Source: Legionellales bacterium
GTDB taxonomy: Bacteria > Pseudomonadota > Gammaproteobacteria > PIVX01
Reading direction: 5' to 3'
NCBI GenBank assembly: GCA_013215905.1
Contig: JABSQI010000033.1
Location: forward strand, 1-11,062
Length of the DNA: 11,062 bases
The notes below the pieces were generated by a model that saw only the letters and a program-made list of their open reading frames with translations, was not told the DNA's origin and did no database searches. Shown here piece by piece: positions 6,621-11,062 of the stretch (position 1 is its first letter; every line of letters starts with the position of its first letter). The position numbers and the translations under genes were made by a program.

Positions 6621-6647
6621 TTGATTTAAATAGAGTGGCAATATAAT
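6621..6647 (+). promoter_or_regulatory. Candidate promoter for ppa
   Basis: TTGATT (6621-6626) and a perfect TATAAT (6642-6647) precede ppa by about 32 bases. The 15-base spacer is shorter than ideal; reading the -10 as TAATAT (6644-6649) gives 17 bases but a weaker box. The 200 or so bases between the SulP stop and this site hold only AT-rich DNA with no clear terminator, so some read-through is possible. Confidence 0.45.
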
Positions 6648-6678
6648 ATAGGGTATTTAGAAATAATAGGAATATCAC

Positions 6679-7218
6679 ATGTTTTTTGAAGAAGTCCCTG
6701 CTGGCATAAACCCTCCTGAAGATATTAATGTAGTCATTGAAATTCCTTGGCACAGTGCGGCGGTTAAATACGAAGTTGATAAAAAATCAGGGGCATTTTT
6801 CGTAGATAGATTTATGTCAACATCCATGTATTATCCAACAAACTATGGATATGTACCCCATACACTTTCAGAAGATGATGATCCAGTAGATGTCTTAGTA
6901 TTATCTCCAGTACCATTAATTCCAGGGGCAGTAGTTAATTGTCGACCAATTGGTATGTTAAAAATGACCGATGAATCCGGGATAGATGCAAAAATTCTTG
7001 CAGTACCAAACGATAAACTATCAACTCTTTATCGTCATATTAATGAATTTGATCAAATTGAACATGAAAAATTAGATAGCATAAGTCATTTTTTCGAACA
7101 CTATAAAGATCTAGAAAAAAGTAAATGGGTAAAAGTTGATGGATGGGTTGGCTCATCTTATGCTAAACAAGAAATTACTTCTAGCTTAACTCGATATGAA
7201 AAGATTACATCTAAATAA
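6679..7218 (+). CDS. ppa: Inorganic pyrophosphatase, family I
   Basis: A soluble Mg-dependent enzyme that hydrolyses pyrophosphate to phosphate and so drives DNA, RNA and protein synthesis forward. The protein is 179 residues against 176 in E. coli, and the active-site residues match with a shift of one: Glu21, Lys30, Glu32 (VKYEVDK), Arg44, Tyr52 and Tyr56 (YPTNYGY), Asp66, Asp68 and Asp71 ([10 protein letters not shown]), Asp98 and Asp103 (TDESGID), Lys105, Tyr142 and Lys143 (HYKDLE). The set is complete, so it should be active; the family is a hexamer in bacteria. AGGA (6668-6671) lies seven bases before the ATG, an ideal ribosome site, and the gene appears to have its own promoter. It stands alone between the SulP gene and the GGDEF-EAL gene, with spacers of 228 and 119 bases. 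Confidence 0.97.
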   Translation: MFFEEVPAGINPPEDINVVIEIPWHSAAVKYEVDKKSGAFFVDRFMSTSMYYPTNYGYVPHTLSEDDDPVDVLVLSPVPLIPGAVVNCRPIGMLKMTDESGIDAKILAVPNDKLSTLYRHINEFDQIEHEKLDSISHFFEHYKDLEKSKWVKVDGWVGSSYAKQEITSSLTRYEKITSK

Positions 7219-7296
7219 TAGCTATATATTGTTTATATTTGGGTAATTTACTTTCTTAATGCCTGCATTTTGGACACTTGCATAGCAATTATAGTT

Positions 7297-7302
7297 TATA
7301 AT
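7297..7302 (+). promoter_or_regulatory. Candidate -10 box for the GGDEF-EAL gene
   Basis: A perfect TATAAT lies 35 bases before the ATG at 7338. Nearby TTGGAC (7270-7275) and TTGCAT (7278-7283) resemble -35 boxes but sit at spacings of 21 and 13 bases, both poor. An overlapping TATAGT (7290-7295) is an alternative. A promoter here is likely because the upstream spacer is 119 bases, but its exact architecture is unclear. Confidence 0.3.
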
Positions 7303-7331
7303 TAAACCTTGGAAATAATAATAGGCTACAT

Positions 7332-7336
7332 AAGGA
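7332..7336 (+). promoter_or_regulatory. Unusually close ribosome binding site of the GGDEF-EAL gene
   Basis: AAGGA ends one base before the ATG at 7338, where five to nine bases is normal. No in-frame ATG, GTG or TTG lies just downstream that would restore the spacing before the first membrane helix, and the upstream frame closes at a TAA (7299-7301) with no start codon in between. Translation may therefore be weak. Confidence 0.4.
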
Positions 7337-7337
7337 T

Positions 7338-10085
7338 ATGGAAAAAAGCGCTCTAAGAACAAATTTAATCAAATTAGCGCTTATCTCGTCTATCATTCCT
7401 ATAGTTTTACTTCTAGTAACATCCACTAGTTTCTTTATCAACTACTCTACCAACAATTTTTTGGATAAACTACAAATGTCAGTTGATAATATAGGATTAG
7501 ATCTAGAAGATAGACTTGAATTTATTGGGATTGAGATCTCTTTTATTGCAAATAGTATCAGCAAAACAAATTTTAAAAAAACTCCTCAACTTGATAGTAT
7601 TTTCAATAATTTATATCTAAAAGGGTCAGATGATATCCGCCCGCTAACAGATTCGCCTATTTTAGAATATATCAAAAAACTAAAAATTCCTCCGAAAATT
7701 ACTAAGCCAACTTTAATAATAATTGATAAAACTATTCCAACTAATATCATTGTCATAGCCCCGATACAAAATAAAAATTATCATTTAGTGGGAGAAATAA
7801 ATCAAAACTTTTTATGGCAACTACAAGAAATACCATTATCTTCAAAAGCCACTTTATGTATTACAACATCACATAAAAATATAGCGTGTCTTAATAACTT
7901 AGAAAGTATAGTATTTAATAAAATACAGAATATTAGCGATTACCATTCTGTTACATGGAATAAATTTAATACTCCCTCACTAAATATTCCAAATTTAGAG
8001 ATAATTTCATGGGTTAGTAGTAATGCAATTCTAGCAGATACCTTACCATTTATGTGGCTAAAAATTATTGCTATACTAACAGCAATAATACTAATTTTTA
8101 TTATTGGTAGTAGATTAATTCTAAATATTACATCTCCTATTAAAAGAGCAAAAAAATATCTTGAAAGATATATTTCTTTAGATCCTTTAGAAAATACAAC
8201 TAATGAAAACAAAAATGAATTAGAAACTCTCGTTAATACTTTAGAATATTTTCAAGGAGAAATAGATTCTCAACATGCCAGCCGTTCTGCAATGGCAAAG
8301 ATCGATAAAATTATTTTATCTAGTCTTGATTTAAACTCAATTATGGATACTCTAAAGAAACGATTGAAAAAAATTATGATGGCCGAAAAAGTTTACATCC
8401 ATATTAAGAGTATAAAACGAACTAAAATACACGATCATATATTTAAAACCTATGGTCAGGATATGTCAGATCATGGATTTATCTTAAGTAAAAATGAAAT
8501 CCAGTTAATTTTCAAAAACCCCCACCATATATTAATAGATACTATTCAGAATAAAAATTTTAAGCAATTAACTGATATTAATAATACTGTATTTATTCTA
8601 ATAATACCTATATTTCTTGATGAAAATATTACCGCTCTTATTTCCTTAAATTATCAGGAAATACCGTCATACACTCAAGAGTCCTTAACACTTGCTAGAG
8701 AACTAGCTAATAGATTTGCTGTTGCTATAGCAAATGCGGCTAGAGAAGATAAACTATATTACCAAGCACATTATGATTTACTAACCGATCTCCCAAATCG
8801 TCTTCTATTCGAAGAAAGACTAGAAGAGGCAATTTATCTATCAAATAAAACTAATTGCACTTTAGCAATATTATTCATTGATTTAGATAAATTTAAATCA
8901 TTAAATGATTCACTAGGACATGCTGCAGGCGATGAATATCTAAAAAATACTGCAAATAGAATAAAAAATTGCTTAAGAAGTGACGATACAGTAGCAAGAT
9001 TTGGCGGAGATGAATTTATAGTTATCTTATCAAATTTAAAAAACGACTCTTTGGTTAATCATATCTCATCTGTTACAGAAAAAATTCAGCATGAAATTGC
9101 TAAACCTCACAAGATTTTAGGTAATAGTGTTGTACTAAATAGTAGTATTGGTATTGCGGTATATCCTGAAGATGCTGATAATTCAACAGATTTACTCAAA
9201 GCAGCAGATGCAGCTCTTTACTATTCAAAATCCCATAAGAGTGGCAATTATCAATTTTTTTCTATCGACATTAGTAAAGAGGCCAAGGAATTATTCTTTT
9301 TAGAAAATAATTTAAACAATGCCGTTGTTAATAACGAATTCGAATTGCATTTTCAACCTAGAATTAATCTAGACTCTAATAAGGTCGTTGGGGCAGAAGC
9401 ATTGATCCGTTGGCAAAAGAATAAAGCTTATATATCTCCAGAGAATTTTATTCCAATAGCTGAAAATAATGGACTTATTCAATCTGTAGGAGAATGGATC
9501 CTACGCAATGCTTGCTTAACAGCAAAGAAATGGCATAGTTTAAACGTACCTATTAGAGTCTCAATAAATTTATCAGCTAAACAATTTCAAAATACAGCTT
9601 TAATCACTAGAATACAAGATATTCTTTCAGAGTGTGAATTATCTCCAACATTTCTAGAGTTAGAAATCACTGAGAATATATTAATGGAAAATAATAAACA
9701 CACTATTGCTTTATTACACAAATTACAAGATATGGGAATTATAATAGCTATTGATGATTTCGGCACAGGATATTCATCATTAAACTATTTAAGAAATTTT
9801 TCTATAGATGTAATTAAAATAGATCAGTCATTTATAAAAAATATCCACAATGAACAAGTCAATAAAGCTATAGTATCTGCGATTTTAACCTTAGCAGATA
9901 ATCTAAATATTAAAGCTGTTGCTGAAGGAGTAGAAAATCACAATGAACTAAAGTGGCTTGTTAAGCATAACTGTAAAGAAATACAAGGGTATCTATTTAG
10001 CGCCCCATTAAATGAGAATGAATTTGAAAATTTTATCCTAAAAAATCATCTCCAGATACCCGAAACAGCAAAAAATCTCACTTAA
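7338..10085 (+). CDS. Membrane GAF-GGDEF-EAL cyclic-di-GMP turnover protein
   Basis: A 915-residue signalling protein. Helix 1 (about 11-35) and helix 2 (about 239-260) bracket a periplasmic sensor region of about 200 residues that I cannot name. A HAMP-like linker (261-312) and a GAF domain (about 325-470) follow. The diguanylate cyclase domain (about 478-640) has an intact GGDEF at 556-560 and an RxxD inhibitory site at 547-550, five residues upstream as expected. The phosphodiesterase domain (about 655-905) has Glu687 (EAL), Asn744, Glu775, Asp806 and Asp807 (DDFGTGYSS), Lys827, Glu863 and Gln883, matching the metal-binding and catalytic set of active EAL enzymes. Both activities thus look possible. 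Which one dominates probably depends on the periplasmic and GAF inputs. It controls cyclic-di-GMP and so probably surface, motility or envelope behaviour. The ribosome site is oddly close to the start. Confidence 0.95.
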   Translation: MEKSALRTNLIKLALISSIIPIVLLLVTSTSFFINYSTNNFLDKLQMSVDNIGLDLEDRLEFIGIEISFIANSISKTNFKKTPQLDSIFNNLYLKGSDDIRPLTDSPILEYIKKLKIPPKITKPTLIIIDKTIPTNIIVIAPIQNKNYHLVGEINQNFLWQLQEIPLSSKATLCITTSHKNIACLNNLESIVFNKIQNISDYHSVTWNKFNTPSLNIPNLEIISWVSSNAILADTLPFMWLKIIAILTAIILIFIIGSRLILNITSPIKRAKKYLERYISLDPLENTTNENKNELETLVNTLEYFQGEIDSQHASRSAMAKIDKIILSSLDLNSIMDTLKKRLKKIMMAEKVYIHIKSIKRTKIHDHIFKTYGQDMSDHGFILSKNEIQLIFKNPHHILIDTIQNKNFKQLTDINNTVFILIIPIFLDENITALISLNYQEIPSYTQESLTLARELANRFAVAIANAAREDKLYYQAHYDLLTDLPNRLLFEERLEEAIYLSNKTNCTLAILFIDLDKFKSLNDSLGHAAGDEYLKNTANRIKNCLRSDDTVARFGGDEFIVILSNLKNDSLVNHISSVTEKIQHEIAKPHKILGNSVVLNSSIGIAVYPEDADNSTDLLKAADAALYYSKSHKSGNYQFFSIDISKEAKELFFLENNLNNAVVNNEFELHFQPRINLDSNKVVGAEALIRWQKNKAYISPENFIPIAENNGLIQSVGEWILRNACLTAKKWHSLNVPIRVSINLSAKQFQNTALITRIQDILSECELSPTFLELEITENILMENNKHTIALLHKLQDMGIIIAIDDFGTGYSSLNYLRNFSIDVIKIDQSFIKNIHNEQVNKAIVSAILTLADNLNIKAVAEGVENHNELKWLVKHNCKEIQGYLFSAPLNENEFENFILKNHLQIPETAKNLT

Positions 10086-10131
10086 ACAGTAGGTTATGCT
10101 AAAATTTATAATTTTATAATATCCCTAATAG

Positions 10132-10140
10132 TGTTAGAAT
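10132..10140 (+). promoter_or_regulatory. Extended -10 promoter for folE
   Basis: TGTTAGAAT fits TGn-TANAAT and lies 38 bases before the folE ATG. It differs by one base from the two TGTTATAAT elements elsewhere in the window. A TATAAT at 10115-10120 is a second candidate. No strong -35 box is seen. Confidence 0.35.
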
Positions 10141-10178
10141 ATATGTTTTGAATACATTAAAATATAAATTCTACCAAC

Positions 10179-10787
10179 ATGAGTAAAAACAACATTACAC
10201 CAATATCAGACATAAAAAATGATAATGATATAGAAGAACAATTAGCCAAGAATTATCGCAATATCCTTCTCAATTTAGGAGAAGACATCTATAGAGTTGG
10301 GCTCCAAAAAACCCCAGATCGAGCGGCAAAATCCATGCAGTTTCTTACCCAAGGCTATCAACATGATTTAAATTCTATTGTTAATGGAGCATTGTTTGAT
10401 TCTGACATTGATGAACTTGTTATTGTAAAGGATATCGAGTTATATTCATTATGTGAGCATCATTTACTCCCTTTTATTGGAAAATGTCATGTTGGATATA
10501 TACCTAATGGTAAAATATTAGGTTTATCAAAAATTTCACGTATAGTTGATATGTTTTCAAGAAGATTACAAATCCAGGAGAACTTAACAAAACAGATTGC
10601 TAATGCGATGGAAAAGATAACTGGTGCAAAAGGAGTTGGTGTGATCTTAGAAGCAAACCACCTCTGCATGATGATGCGTGGAGTCCAAAAACAAAATAGT
10701 ACTATGTCAACATCAGTAATGTTAGGACTACTTAGAAAAGATGAAAAAACTCGTGCTGAGTTTATCAATTTAGTAAACAAAAACTAA
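10179..10787 (+). CDS. folE: GTP cyclohydrolase I, type IA
   Basis: This enzyme converts GTP to 7,8-dihydroneopterin triphosphate and formate, the first step of folate (tetrahydropterin) synthesis, and works as a cytoplasmic homodecamer with a zinc ion in each subunit. The protein is 202 residues against 222 in E. coli. The zinc ligands Cys92 and His95 lie in [13 protein letters not shown], where His94 corresponds to a catalytic residue; the third ligand Cys163 is in [12 protein letters not shown], with His161 nearby. The N-terminal helix, the KTPDRAAK segment (44-51) and the Ser/Thr-rich [10 protein letters not shown] block (174-183) are all conserved. Because the zinc cysteines are present, this is the zinc-dependent FolE type, not FolE2. 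No ribosome site precedes the ATG. The gene is 93 bases after the GGDEF-EAL gene and probably has its own promoter. Confidence 0.97.
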   Translation: MSKNNITPISDIKNDNDIEEQLAKNYRNILLNLGEDIYRVGLQKTPDRAAKSMQFLTQGYQHDLNSIVNGALFDSDIDELVIVKDIELYSLCEHHLLPFIGKCHVGYIPNGKILGLSKISRIVDMFSRRLQIQENLTKQIANAMEKITGAKGVGVILEANHLCMMMRGVQKQNSTMSTSVMLGLLRKDEKTRAEFINLVNKN

Positions 10788-10793
10788 TTAACA

Positions 10794-10812
10794 CCAACTA
10801 TATATAGTTTGG
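10794..10812. repeat. Imperfect inverted repeat just after folE
   Basis: CCAACTATATATAGTTTGG pairs with itself over nearly its full length; only one extra T breaks the symmetry. It starts 7 bases after the folE stop, where a transcription terminator would be expected, but no T-run follows, so intrinsic termination would be weak. It could instead be a protein-binding palindrome or a 3'-end stabilising hairpin. Confidence 0.35.
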
Positions 10813-11062
10813 GATACATTTAATGAATAAATTTTATCTTATAAAAGTAACCCACGGTTTATTAGTTCTAACTAAATTTTAGGTGTCAGCCCACTTTAAT
10901 CTCTTAACCTTCTTATTTACCTATGGATAGGAAATACAATATTCAATATCAATGATAAATCTTTCTATCTTAGTATATATTACATTTTATAACTTAACTA
11001 ATAGGTTTTACGGACTGAATGTACAATTAGTGATATCAATAGATTTACTAAATTAAAGTATA
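10813..11062. other. Gene-free right end of the window
   Basis: I see no supported gene here. Two consecutive short frames in the same phase (10823-10882 and 10883-10930) are separated only by TAG and have no ribosome site. A locally GC-richer patch around 10881-10897 stands out from its surroundings. No tRNA or promoter is convincing. A neighbouring gene may begin beyond the edge. Confidence 0.4.

Noticed and set aside
6571..6753. Minus-strand open frame overlapping the start of ppa
   Set aside because: Crosses the ppa promoter and start, and its sequence is low-complexity Tyr, Phe and Leu as expected from AT-rich DNA.
7940..8212. Minus-strand open frame of 90 codons inside the GGDEF-EAL gene
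   Set aside because: Antisense to the second membrane helix and HAMP-like linker of a well-supported gene; no ribosome site or family motif.
10487..10780. Minus-strand open frame of 97 codons inside folE
   Set aside because: Antisense to the conserved zinc and catalytic region of folE, which explains the open frame.

Overview
The window is an AT-rich stretch of bacterial chromosome (AT dominates both coding and intergenic DNA) with normally spaced housekeeping genes. FolE, Ppa, MutM and HinT are all of ordinary proteobacterial type. Together with the GGDEF-EAL protein and the SulP-STAS-cNMP fusion, they suggest an AT-rich gammaproteobacterium. That placement rests on remembered family features, not a search, so it is a hypothesis. 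I see no tRNA, rRNA, CRISPR array, complete insertion sequence or phage gene.

Layout. Positions 27-491 (minus) encode a small exported protein of unknown function. A divergent spacer then leads into a tight plus-strand operon: two small membrane proteins (677-913 and 915-1163) and mutM (1156-1971), with gaps of 1 nt and an overlap of 8 nt. mutM converges on hinT (1980-2321, minus) across only 8 nt. An unrecognised minus-strand gene lies at 2534-2854. About 600 bases of very AT-rich DNA without a confident gene follow (2855-3458). They hold a 16-bp perfect palindrome, a possible coding remnant and a possible 18-codon peptide.

The second half is all plus strand. A LOG-type nucleotide phosphoribohydrolase (3459-4256) sits 4 nt ahead of a 729-residue SulP transporter with STAS and cyclic-nucleotide-fold domains (4261-6450). 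Next come inorganic pyrophosphatase ppa (6679-7218), a 915-residue membrane GAF-GGDEF-EAL protein (7338-10085) and folE (10179-10787). The last 275 bases hold an inverted repeat and no supported gene.

How the genes fit together. MutM does DNA repair, HinT hydrolyses purine phosphoramidates, Ppa removes pyrophosphate and FolE starts pterin synthesis from GTP. The GGDEF-EAL protein makes and/or degrades cyclic-di-GMP, and its cyclase reaction uses GTP and releases pyrophosphate, but its proximity to ppa and folE may be incidental. The most distinctive unit is the LOG-SulP pair. The transporter's cNMP-like domain has lost the usual cAMP-contacting Glu and Arg, so its ligand, if any, is open. I found no convincing evidence of a wholly new system. 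The best places for a second look are the LOG-SulP pair, the unknown gene and spacer at 2534-3458, and the two small membrane proteins ahead of mutM.
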